A stretch of DNA of 10,620 nt, from assembly GCA_001805565.1 (NCBI GenBank), contig MHGM01000015.1, positions 1 to 10,620 on the forward strand, written 5' to 3'. This stretch comes from Omnitrophica WOR_2 bacterium RIFCSPHIGHO2_01_FULL_52_10 (GTDB taxonomy: Bacteria > Omnitrophota > Gorgyraeia > Zapsychrales > Zapsychraceae). Below, one piece after another: positions 1 to 5,295 of this stretch (its first letter is position 1; every line of letters starts with the position of its first letter). The notes under the pieces are model-generated. The model was not told the DNA's origin. It made no database searches and saw only the letters and a program-made list of their open reading frames with translations. The translations under genes and the position numbers were made by a program.

Positions 1-175
1 TGAGGAGGGTGTCCCGGAAGAAGAAGCCATTCGCAGGATCATGCGCCGTTATTTGACCGTGATCGAAGACCAGATCCGCAGGTATCCAGCGCAGTGGCTG
101 CTTTTTCGCGAATTTGCGGTTTCCTCCGTTTCCTCCGTTTCCTCCGTTTCCGGAGAAGCGGGGGGGATCAGATAA
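1..175 (+). CDS. Probable lipid A / lysophospholipid acyltransferase (LpxL/HtrB-like), C-terminal end only
   Basis: Only the last 57 codons are present (frame from base 2, stop TAA at 173-175), so the start and catalytic domain lie outside the window. The visible piece reads as an acidic helix followed by RRYLTVIEDQIRRYPAQW and LLFREF. This resembles the extreme C-terminus of the LpxL/HtrB late acyltransferase family, where a 'tyrosine...IEE.IRR.PEQW' segment ends the domain. Those enzymes add secondary acyl chains to lipid A at the inner membrane. After LLFREFAV the protein departs from the family: it ends in an SSV SSV SSV tail encoded by a 9-bp tandem repeat, then GEAGGIR. The tail looks like a late extension by repeat expansion and probably is not functional. 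The neighbouring glycosyltransferase and TonB-like gene fit an envelope role. The family call rests on about 35 residues and is moderate. Confidence 0.55.
   Translation, partial: EEGVPEEEAIRRIMRRYLTVIEDQIRRYPAQWLLFREFAVSSVSSVSSVSGEAGGIR
119..151 (+). repeat. 9-bp tandem repeat (GTTTCCTCC), three full units plus a partial fourth
   Basis: The unit GTTTCCTCC occurs exactly three times (119-127, 128-136, 137-145), followed by GTTTCC at 146-151. Nine is a multiple of three, so copy-number change keeps the frame and only lengthens the Ser-Ser-Val tail of the acyltransferase. Units are identical, which suggests recent slippage. Confidence 0.85.
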
Positions 176-229
176 CCAGTATATGAGGAACCAGCCTGAT
201 CGCAGACAGGAATTATCAGCGTATTGATT

Positions 230-934
230 ATGACAAAGATTTGCGTTCTTATTCCGGTCCTTAACGAAGCCCAGGCCATTGGTGCGGTGGTCAGATCTTT
301 GCGCGTCCAGAATCTTGATGTCGTTGTGATCGATGACGGTTCCACGGATGATTCTGGCGCGATCGCCCGCCAAAATGGCGCAACCGTTATCCGTCATGAT
401 GTCAAGAAAGGGAAAGGACAATCCCTGCGCGATGGTTTCCGGTATGCCCTCGAACACGGTTACGACGGGGTCATTACGATGGATGGCGACGGGCAGCATG
501 ACGCGGCGGATATTGGACAATTCATGCACATGATCGCGAAGGAGCGTCCTGGCATGATCGTCGGCAACCGGATGGTTAACCCGCAAGGGATGCCCTGCGT
601 GCGGTATCTGACCAACCGGTTTATGTCGTCGCTGATCTCAAAAGCCTGCGGACAGCATATCCCGGACACCCAGTGCGGATACAGATATGTTGATTCGCGT
701 GTCCTGCGTGAAGTGCCTTTGACCTGCGATGATTTTGAGATCGAGACCGAACTGTTGATGAAATCCTCAAAACAGGGATTCCGCATCGATTCTGTGCCGG
801 TCATGACGATCTATCGTGATGAAGAAAGCAAGATCAACCCTTGGAAAGACACCGTTCGGTTCATTACGTATTTCATAAAAGAAATTCGTTCCCCGGCACC
901 GGGGGATAGAAAAAAAGTATCTCGTGAAGAGTGA
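230..934 (+). CDS. Glycosyltransferase family 2, dolichol/polyprenyl-phosphate mannosyltransferase-like
   Basis: A 234-residue cytoplasmic GT-A fold enzyme. It opens with KICVLIPVLNEAQAIG. DDGST at residues 35-39 is the nucleotide-sugar binding element, and MDGDGQHD near residues 84-91 supplies the DxD metal site. The C-terminal YRDEESKINPWKDTVRF matches the DPM1-like subgroup of GT2, which moves a sugar from a nucleotide donor to a lipid phosphate carrier. There is no C-terminal membrane segment, so it is the short, soluble or peripheral form. A TTG at 224 is in frame two codons upstream (TTG-ATT-ATG), but the ATG at 230 gives the usual compact N-terminus. No good ribosome binding site precedes either. 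The acyltransferase upstream suggests work on a lipid-linked envelope glycan. Donor and acceptor cannot be read from the sequence. Confidence 0.88.
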   Translation: MTKICVLIPVLNEAQAIGAVVRSLRVQNLDVVVIDDGSTDDSGAIARQNGATVIRHDVKKGKGQSLRDGFRYALEHGYDGVITMDGDGQHDAADIGQFMHMIAKERPGMIVGNRMVNPQGMPCVRYLTNRFMSSLISKACGQHIPDTQCGYRYVDSRVLREVPLTCDDFEIETELLMKSSKQGFRIDSVPVMTIYRDEESKINPWKDTVRFITYFIKEIRSPAPGDRKKVSREE

Positions 935-972
935 ATCGTGTCTCGCTTCACGTTTCACGAACGACGAGCGAC
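924..972. repeat. Heptamer-periodic palindrome (GTGAANN units), element 1
   Basis: From 924 the DNA reads in 7-base units: GTGAAGA, GTGAATC, GTGTCTC, GCTTCAC, GTTTCAC, GAACGAC, GAGCGAC. Units 4 and 5 are reverse complements of GTGAAGC and GTGAAAC, so the array is an inverted pair of heptamer runs around one spacer unit. The first unit overlaps the last codons of the glycosyltransferase gene. As RNA it would fold into an imperfect stem of about 16 pairs (923-938 with 944-959). There is no T-tract after it, so it is not a standard intrinsic terminator. Confidence 0.65.
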
Positions 973-974
973 GT

Positions 975-1018
975 AACCAAGGGGGACACAATACTTAACC
1001 AAGGGGGACACAATACTT
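975..1018. repeat. Tandem duplication of a 22-bp unit containing GGGGGACACAATACTT
   Basis: Bases 975-996 and 997-1018 are identical 22-bp units (AACCAAGGGGGACACAATA plus CTT). Both carry the left arm of the inverted repeat that follows, so the single right arm at 1055-1078 has two possible partners. Confidence 0.85.
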
Positions 1019-1078
1019 AATTCTAAATTAAAGGGGACAGTGCCTTTTTTAGAAAGAATTAAGTATTGTGTCCCCTTT
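1001..1078. repeat. Long GGGGACACAATACTTAATTCT inverted repeat (REP-like palindrome)
   Basis: The left arm at 1001-1024 and right arm at 1055-1078 are reverse complements over 24 bases with one mismatch. The 30-base centre contains a second, smaller palindrome (AAAGG at 1030-1034 with CCTTT at 1043-1047). A nested palindrome of this kind resembles intergenic repeats mobilised in trans by REP-associated Y1 tyrosine transposases (RAYTs). No transposase is in the window, so that link is inference. The right half lies inside the coding region of the TonB-like gene. Confidence 0.8.
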
Positions 1079-1804
1079 AATCTAACGGCGGAAATCGATA
1101 ACCGGCTGTTTTACGGCAGCCTTGTGGTTTCCTTCACTGTTCACGCGGCGCTTATTACGGGGCCGTCCTTATTCACGCAGAATATCAAGATTTTTGAGAA
1201 ACCGGTACGGACCATCGAGGTGACTTACGACGCCATCAAGAATGATCCCAATCCGCAGCCGCAAAGCGTCTTTAAGGACGTTGAGCTCAGCAAACCCAAA
1301 GAACCACCCTCGCCGCCGCCCGACGTGAAAGTGCTTTCCCGGAAGCACGACGATATTTTTTCTTCCTTCCAGAATGATCTTCATGAAGTGACAAAATCCG
1401 CGCAACGCGTTGAATTAAGCGAGAAGGACTTGCCCGGCATCAAGGGTTTTGGCGGCGAGCGCAAGATATCCGTGCCGCTGTTGCAGTCCGAGAAGATCAC
1501 AAACCCTAAATATCTTAGCTATACACAAAATATTCGCCAGCGGATTAAACAGCGGGCTTATTATTATGCCGATAACCCCGATTTTGCCTCGGGCGAGGTT
1601 TATTTGACCTTTGTGTTGTCTTCTTCGGGCGCTTTGGAGGGGGTCAAAATCATCAAGGAGAAAACCCATTCCAGCGCCTACGTGCAAAACATCGGGATGC
1701 GCAGTATTGAAGAATCCGCGCCGTTTCCGCCATTTCCGCCTGATCTTGCGTTCCCCGAGCTGACCTTTAACGTGATTATCTCTTTTGAACTGACCGACGA
1801 ATGA
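1040..1804 (+). CDS. TonB-like energy transducer protein
   Basis: A 254-residue protein with the TonB layout. A single membrane segment lies at about residues 23-45 (LFYGSLVVSFTVHAALITG) and contains SFTVH, the SxxxH pattern of TonB-type anchors that couples to ExbB/ExbD. A proline-rich periplasmic stretch (NPQPQS, KPKEPPSPPP, residues ~69-95) follows. The C-terminal domain (residues ~158-252) contains YTQNIRQRIKQRAYYYA, GEVYLTFVLSSSGALEGVKI and FNVIISFEL, typical of the TonB C-terminal fold that contacts outer-membrane receptors. Start choice: GTG 1040 is the only start in the open frame (stop at 974-976) that preserves the membrane segment; the next in-frame GTG, at 1124, falls inside it. 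The first 13 codons (MPFLERIKYCVPF) are encoded by the palindromic repeat and are not family sequence. AAGGGG at 1031-1036 is the only ribosome-binding candidate, only 3 bases from GTG. No exbB/exbD or receptor genes are present. Confidence 0.8.
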   Translation: MPFLERIKYCVPFNLTAEIDNRLFYGSLVVSFTVHAALITGPSLFTQNIKIFEKPVRTIEVTYDAIKNDPNPQPQSVFKDVELSKPKEPPSPPPDVKVLSRKHDDIFSSFQNDLHEVTKSAQRVELSEKDLPGIKGFGGERKISVPLLQSEKITNPKYLSYTQNIRQRIKQRAYYYADNPDFASGEVYLTFVLSSSGALEGVKIIKEKTHSSAYVQNIGMRSIEESAPFPPFPPDLAFPELTFNVIISFELTDE

Positions 1805-1811
1805 AGGAGGA

Positions 1812-1840
1812 TTGACAGTAGTGTGCGAAGATGATATTCT
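1812..1840 (+). promoter_or_regulatory. Probable sigma70-type promoter for the DUF1844-trm112-aroQ unit
   Basis: A perfect -35 box TTGACA (1812-1817) is followed by exactly 17 bases and then TATTCT (1835-1840), a 4/6 match to TATAAT. It lies in the 69-bp gap just after the TonB-like gene. Transcription from about 1847 would leave a leader of some 27 bases before the ATG at 1874, which holds CGGAG 8 bases upstream of the start. It is the best promoter-like match I found by eye in the window. Confidence 0.6.
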
Positions 1841-1873
1841 AAGACCCTGTCTTGAGCAAACGGAGCAACAAAC

Positions 1874-2380
1874 ATGAATAGAGAAAAATCCGTCGACGAA
1901 TCATGGAAAGAATCCGCCGCGCAGGAAAAAGAGCGGCTGGAGAATATCGCGCGCGGGAGCGGCGCGGATAAAACATCCCCGAGGGTAAATGCGCAGTCCT
2001 CGCCGCAGTCTTCGGCAGGTTCCCGGCAGCCATCACAGCCCCAAGACGTCCCCGGTCCCACGCACGAAGATCCTTCGGGCGCTTATGAGGCGAATTTTAT
2101 CAATTACATCAGTGGTCTTGCCTATCAGGCGATGGTCTTTTTAGGGGAGATCCCTAATCCGGTTACTAATACCAGTGAGAAGAATCTGGAACAGGCAAAA
2201 TTTGCCATTGAGACGTTGATTTTACTTCAGGAAAAGACCAAAGGGAATCTGACCCAAAAGGAAAGCGATGTGCTCAACACGGCCGCGTACGAATTGCAGA
2301 TGAAATTCGTTGAGATTTCCTCCTCCCGAAGGGAGCCTGCCGGCCCAGGGGAGCCTAACGGACAGAAAGAAACGGTATGA
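1874..2380 (+). CDS. DUF1844 domain protein
   Basis: A 168-residue protein of unknown function. The C-terminal part (residues ~72-149) matches the DUF1844 pattern: NFINYISGLAYQAMVFLGEI, then a short polar loop with PVTN, then NLEQAKFAIETLILLQEKT and KGNLTQKESDVLNTAAYELQ. It appears all-helical and small. The first 70 residues are a charged, coiled-coil-like start (WKESAAQEKERLENIA) followed by a Gln/Ser/Pro-rich linker that looks disordered. No signal peptide or clear membrane span is seen. The gene follows the predicted promoter at 1812-1840 and its stop overlaps the next start as ATGA, so it heads the transcription unit and is translationally coupled to the Trm112-like gene. The domain assignment is firm; its biochemical role is unknown. 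Confidence 0.85.
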   Translation: MNREKSVDESWKESAAQEKERLENIARGSGADKTSPRVNAQSSPQSSAGSRQPSQPQDVPGPTHEDPSGAYEANFINYISGLAYQAMVFLGEIPNPVTNTSEKNLEQAKFAIETLILLQEKTKGNLTQKESDVLNTAAYELQMKFVEISSSRREPAGPGEPNGQKETV

Positions 2381-2538
2381 TCGACAAGGAATTACTCTCA
2401 ATCCTGGCCTGTCCCGCCTGCCGCGGCGACGTCGAGGAAGAAAACGGGAAGATCGTCTGCGCGAGCTGCGGACGGCAATATCCCGTGCGGGACGGGATTC
2501 CGATCATGCTCGTTGATGAAGCGCAAAGAGGTAAATAG
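2377..2538 (+). CDS. Trm112-like zinc ribbon protein (53 aa)
   Basis: This small gene runs ATG 2377 to TAG 2536-2538. The product starts MIDKELLSILACPACRGD and has two CxxC pairs (C12/C15 and C28/C31) that would bind one zinc ion. It then has RQYPVRDGIPIMLVDEA, the closing signature of the Trm112/UPF0434 (YcaR) family. In eukaryotes and archaea Trm112 is the activating partner of several methyltransferases. The short bacterial versions often lie near lipid A or RNA-modification genes, and their partner is usually not known. The start overlaps the DUF1844 stop (ATGA), so the two are probably made together. Length is within the usual 50-65 residues. No methyltransferase gene is next to it here. 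Confidence 0.9.
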   Translation: MIDKELLSILACPACRGDVEEENGKIVCASCGRQYPVRDGIPIMLVDEAQRGK

Positions 2539-2596
2539 TTAATGGTAAATGGTGAATAGAAAAACTTGCCATTAACCATGTCCCATTCACCATATA
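2539..2596. repeat. Heptamer-periodic palindrome (TNAATGG units), element 2
   Basis: Directly after the Trm112-like stop codon the DNA reads TTAATGG, TAAATGG, TGAATAG, a 9-base spacer, then CCATTAA, CCATGTC, CCATTCA, CCATATA. The second set are reverse complements of TTAATGG, GACATGG, TGAATGG and TATATGG. The array is therefore two inverted runs of a 7-base unit, as in the element at 924-972 but with a different unit. It fills nearly all of the gap before aroQ. No T-run follows the right arm. Confidence 0.7.
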
Positions 2597-2615
2597 CAGA
2601 ACATTGGGGGATAAC

Positions 2616-3056
2616 TTGAGTAAAATACTAGTCATCCACGGGCCGAATCTTAATCTGCTTGGTCAGCGCGAGCCGGATGTTTATGGCAAAACGACGCTGG
2701 AAGAAATCAACCGCCGGTTGCAGGAATTCGCCAAGTCGAACAATGTTGAACTTGAGATCGTCCAGTCCAACCACGAAGGCGAGATCGTCGATACAATCGG
2801 CCAGGCCAATCAACGTGGATTTAAAGCCATTTTGATCAACCCGGCGGCCTATACCCACACGAGCGTGGCCATCCGCGACGCGGTCGCCGCCGTGTCCATC
2901 CCGACCGTTGAGGTGCATCTGTCCAATATTTATGCGCGGGAAGAATTTCGGCACACCTCGCTCATCGCGCCGGTCTGCCACGGGCAGGTGAGCGGTTTCG
3001 GCGCCGACAGTTACGTCCTGGGATTAGAAGCCGTCATCGGTCTCATCAAAAAATAA
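2616..3056 (+). CDS. aroQ: 3-dehydroquinate dehydratase, type II
   Basis: A 146-residue enzyme of the shikimate pathway that converts 3-dehydroquinate to 3-dehydroshikimate through an enolate. The type II (AroQ) signature is complete: [17 protein letters not shown] at the N-terminus with R18 and catalytic Y23, [10 protein letters not shown] with N75 and H81, and [15 protein letters not shown] with E99, H101 and R112. Length is typical (about 145) and the family forms dodecamers. The TTG at 2616 is chosen because GGGGG at 2606-2610 lies 5 bases upstream and the product then starts [15 protein letters not shown] at 2604 is in frame but has no binding site. Followed 9 bases later by the M24 peptidase gene, the same neighbour as in Bacillus subtilis. 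Confidence 0.95.
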   Translation: MSKILVIHGPNLNLLGQREPDVYGKTTLEEINRRLQEFAKSNNVELEIVQSNHEGEIVDTIGQANQRGFKAILINPAAYTHTSVAIRDAVAAVSIPTVEVHLSNIYAREEFRHTSLIAPVCHGQVSGFGADSYVLGLEAVIGLIKK

Positions 3057-3065
3057 CCTTTCTTC

Positions 3066-4121
3066 GTGAATTCCCGAATCAAACAACTCGTCAGTACCTT
3101 CCCGGCGCGCCGTATCGACGCGTTTTTGGTCACGCAGGATACCAACATCGCATATTTGACGCATTTTCCCGCGTCGGAATCCTGGCTGCTGGTCGGCAAT
3201 CGTAAGGCATCTTATATCACTGACTTTCGCTACATCCTGGAAGCCCGCAAGAGTTTAAAAGGAATTGGGGTCGTGGGCTACATTAAGAGTAAAAGTGAAA
3301 CTCTTTTTCAGACGGCCCGTCGGCAAGGTATCCGTCGTTTAGGGTTTGACCCTGGTCACATTACTCTTGCCCAGTACCGGGTGCTTTCCCGGCAGTGTCC
3401 TTCTTCGATCAAGCTGGTCGCGGTGTCGCATCCGGTGGAAACGTTACGCGAAATCAAAGATACCGGGGAGATCAGGCACATCCGCGAGGCCTTGGCCATT
3501 CACAAAGAAGCCTATAAACTTGTTTCTGGGGTTATCCGGCCGCATGTCTGTGAACAAGATATCCTTTTGCGCCTGGAAGACTTCGTTGGACACAAGGGAG
3601 CGCGGTTTTCCTTTCCGCCAATCGTGGCTTCCGGACAAAATTCCTGCTATCCACACGCCAAAGTGACCCGCCGCAGGCTGGGTAAAAACGATATTGTGCT
3701 GGTGGACATCGGAATTGAGGTCAAAGGCTACAAGTCCGACTTGACACGTATGTTCTTTTTAGGTAGAATACCGCCATTTGTTCAACGGGTCAACGACGCC
3801 GTGGCGCTGGCGCAACGCAAGACAATCCAAAGAATCCGCCCCGGCGTTCCCGTGGCGGAACTGGATTTGACGGCACGTAACCATTTAGCCAAAAACGACT
3901 TAGCCCAATATTTCGGGCATGCGCTCGGCCACGGAGTGGGACTCGATATCCACGAGTCGCCGCGTCTTTCACAATCCAATCCGGCTGTTCTCAAAGCAGG
4001 TATGGTCATTACCATCGAACCGGCCGTTTACATTCCGCACCGGTTCGGTATTCGTATCGAAGACATGGTTCTGGTAACCCCCAAAGGATGTGAGGTATTA
4101 AGTGACGATATCCATCAATGA
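3066..4121 (+). CDS. Xaa-Pro aminopeptidase / dipeptidase, M24 family
   Basis: A 351-residue cytoplasmic metallopeptidase that removes N-terminal residues next to proline. The N-terminal creatinase-like domain spans about residues 1-125 and carries DAFLVTQDTNIAYLTHF. The catalytic pita-bread domain spans about 130-345. All five expected dinuclear metal ligands are visible: D214 (VLVDIG), D225 (KSDLTR), H289 (GHGVGLDIHE), E318 (ITIEPAVY) and E332 (RIEDMV). The accessory histidines H285 and H296 are also present. GTG 3066 gives a full-length domain; there is no good binding site, so translation may follow on from aroQ 9 bases upstream. The 3' end overlaps efp by 20 bases. Aminopeptidase P or prolidase activity cannot be told apart from the sequence alone. 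Confidence 0.92.
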   Translation: MNSRIKQLVSTFPARRIDAFLVTQDTNIAYLTHFPASESWLLVGNRKASYITDFRYILEARKSLKGIGVVGYIKSKSETLFQTARRQGIRRLGFDPGHITLAQYRVLSRQCPSSIKLVAVSHPVETLREIKDTGEIRHIREALAIHKEAYKLVSGVIRPHVCEQDILLRLEDFVGHKGARFSFPPIVASGQNSCYPHAKVTRRRLGKNDIVLVDIGIEVKGYKSDLTRMFFLGRIPPFVQRVNDAVALAQRKTIQRIRPGVPVAELDLTARNHLAKNDLAQYFGHALGHGVGLDIHESPRLSQSNPAVLKAGMVITIEPAVYIPHRFGIRIEDMVLVTPKGCEVLSDDIHQ

Positions 4122-4671
4122 AATTTCTTCGGAAGTAGGCATTCGCATCGACAATGATATTTACGCTGTGCTGGAATATCACCACGTTAAACCCGGCAAA
4201 GGAAGCGCCTTTGTCCGGGTAAAGATTAAAAACATTAAGACAGGCCAGATCTTAGAAAGAACGTTCCGCAGTTCCGAACGGATTGAAGATGTTCCTCTGG
4301 AGGAAAGAAGGTTGCAGAATCTTTATCAAAGCGGTGATTATTATCATTTCCTTGATAATACCACTTATGAAGAAGTCCTCGTGCCTAAGGCCGTCATCGG
4401 AGAGAATGACGCGCGGTTTCTCCAGGAAAACCTCGAAGTGCGCGGTATCTGCCACCATAATGATATTTTGAAGATCGTCCTGCCGACGTTTATTATCGCT
4501 GAAATTAAGCACAGCGATCCGGGCATCAAAGGGGATTCGACGCGTTCGGGAACAAAGCCGGCCACCATCGATACCGGTGCGACGATTCCAGTTCCTTTAT
4601 TCATCAATGAGGGAGACCGCATCAAGATCGATACTAGAACCGGAACCTATGTTGAGAGGGCACAAAAATGA
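4102..4671 (+). CDS. efp: Translation elongation factor P
   Basis: A 189-residue factor that binds between the ribosomal P and E sites and relieves stalling on proline runs. The N-terminal KOW-like domain carries the tip loop KPGKGSAFVRVKIKN, with lysine 33 at the site that is often modified. A lysine there excludes the arginine-rhamnosylation (EarP) type. Whether it is beta-lysylated (EpmA), 5-aminopentanolated or unmodified is not shown, as no modification gene is nearby. The middle and S1-like C-terminal domains are complete, including TGATIPVPLFINEGDRIKID and TGTYVER. Start GTG 4102 lies inside the end of the peptidase gene, with GAGG 6 bases upstream. Its stop overlaps the accB start as ATGA. 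Confidence 0.96.
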   Translation: MTISINEISSEVGIRIDNDIYAVLEYHHVKPGKGSAFVRVKIKNIKTGQILERTFRSSERIEDVPLEERRLQNLYQSGDYYHFLDNTTYEEVLVPKAVIGENDARFLQENLEVRGICHHNDILKIVLPTFIIAEIKHSDPGIKGDSTRSGTKPATIDTGATIPVPLFINEGDRIKIDTRTGTYVERAQK

Positions 4672-5123
4672 ATCTCAAAGAGATCCGAGAAATCATCAAT
4701 CTCATGAATGAACACGATCTTTCAGAAATTGAGCTCGAGAGAGATGGCACCAAGGTCAAGATCAAGAAAACCCAGGGTGATGTCCCGGAGATCGGGCGTC
4801 GTCAGCCGCCGGATTATTCCATCGAAACGCAGGTTGTTGCCAAATCCGGTTCCGATGGAGAAAAGACCGCCGGTAATTCCAGCCGCAAGGAGATCAAATC
4901 TCCGATGGTCGGGACATTTTACCGCGCGCCCTCGCCGGAAGCGCCACCTTTCATCGAGATTGGACAGGCCGTGGAGATCGGACAGGTTGTGTGTATCGTG
5001 GAAGCCATGAAGTTGATGAACGAGATCAAATCCGAAGTGCGCGGCAAGATCGCCGAGATTCATGTCGAGAGCGCTCAAGCGGTCGAATTCGGGCAGACGC
5101 TGTTTTCCGTTGAACCTGTGTAG
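4668..5123 (+). CDS. accB: Biotin carboxyl carrier protein of acetyl-CoA carboxylase
   Basis: A 151-residue carrier subunit. The N-terminus (MNLKEIREIINLMNEHDLSE) is the usual helical AccB segment. Next comes a short flexible linker (residues ~40-75) and then the biotinyl domain with KSPMVGTFYRAPSPEAPPFI and the modification site VEAMKLMNEIK, where K115 carries biotin. The thumb loop typical of AccB (FYRAPSPEAPPF) is present. The carrier shuttles carboxybiotin from AccC to the carboxyltransferase AccA/AccD, which is not encoded here. The start overlaps the efp stop as ATGA, with GAGAGGG upstream. Unusually for an accBC pair, 172 bases of repeat-rich DNA separate it from accC. Confidence 0.97.
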   Translation: MNLKEIREIINLMNEHDLSEIELERDGTKVKIKKTQGDVPEIGRRQPPDYSIETQVVAKSGSDGEKTAGNSSRKEIKSPMVGTFYRAPSPEAPPFIEIGQAVEIGQVVCIVEAMKLMNEIKSEVRGKIAEIHVESAQAVEFGQTLFSVEPV

Positions 5124-5136
5124 AAATTTTAATGAG

Positions 5137-5275
5137 TCGTAAGCCGCAAGTGATAAGCTCCGCCGCTCGGTTAAGGCTTCGGTCGGAGTCCCGACCGACA
5201 TCGAAGATGGCGCGTCGGGATCGTAAGTAAAAGCTGAAATCTTTTAGCCTGCCGCTTATTACTTATGACCTACGA
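5137..5275. repeat. Heptamer-periodic palindrome (TCRTAAG-like units), element 3
   Basis: The left side reads TCGTAAG, CCGCAAG, TGATAAG (5137-5157). The right side reads CTTATTA, CTTATGA, CCTACGA (5255-5275), the reverse complements of TAATAAG, TCATAAG and TCGTAGG. The arms pair over 22 positions with five differences, all transitions, so G-U pairing would help keep an RNA stem. A further TCGTAAG at 5221-5227 sits in the centre. The design matches the elements at 924-972 and 2539-2596, but with about 95 bases between the arms. Confidence 0.6.
5179..5198 (+). repeat. Perfect hairpin TCGGTCGG-AGTC-CCGACCGA
   Basis: An 8-bp perfect GC-rich stem with a 4-base loop, in the centre of the accB-accC gap. 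No T-tract follows directly, so it is not a simple intrinsic terminator. It could stall RNA decay or act as a processing structure. Confidence 0.6.
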
Positions 5276-5295
5276 TTATTTTTTCGGATGACGAT

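Larger units (their letters stand above)
5124..5295. other. Repeat-rich gap between accB and accC
   Basis: No gene is supported in these 172 bases. They hold an outer heptamer palindrome (5137-5275), a perfect 8-bp hairpin (5179-5198), a smaller imperfect hairpin (AAGCTGAAA against TTTTAGCCT around 5230-5249) and a T-rich run (5279-5284) just before accC. No convincing promoter is seen. Possible roles are an attenuator or RNA-processing site that sets the AccB:AccC ratio; this is inference. Confidence 0.5.

Noticed and set aside
924..972. CRISPR-like array or tRNA-like fold
   Set aside because: Units are only 7 bases with inverted halves and no spacers; no cloverleaf or anticodon arm can be drawn.
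1124..1804. Alternative start GTG 1124 for the TonB-like protein
   Set aside because: It would cut into the membrane anchor that carries the SxxxH motif, leaving too short a span.
1812..1877. A possible 21-codon gene starting TTG 1812 after AAGGAGG and ending on the DUF1844 start (ATGA)
   Set aside because: The TTG is part of a better-supported TTGACA promoter box and sits only one base from the putative binding site; no conserved peptide is recognisable.
2566..2598. Promoter in front of aroQ (TTGCCA ... TATACA)
   Set aside because: The spacing is 21 bases and the boxes fall inside the heptamer palindrome, so the match is probably incidental.
4722..5201. A 159-codon minus-strand frame across accB and the following gap
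   Set aside because: It is antisense to the well-supported accB and shows only low-complexity Leu/Asp/Arg-rich sequence.
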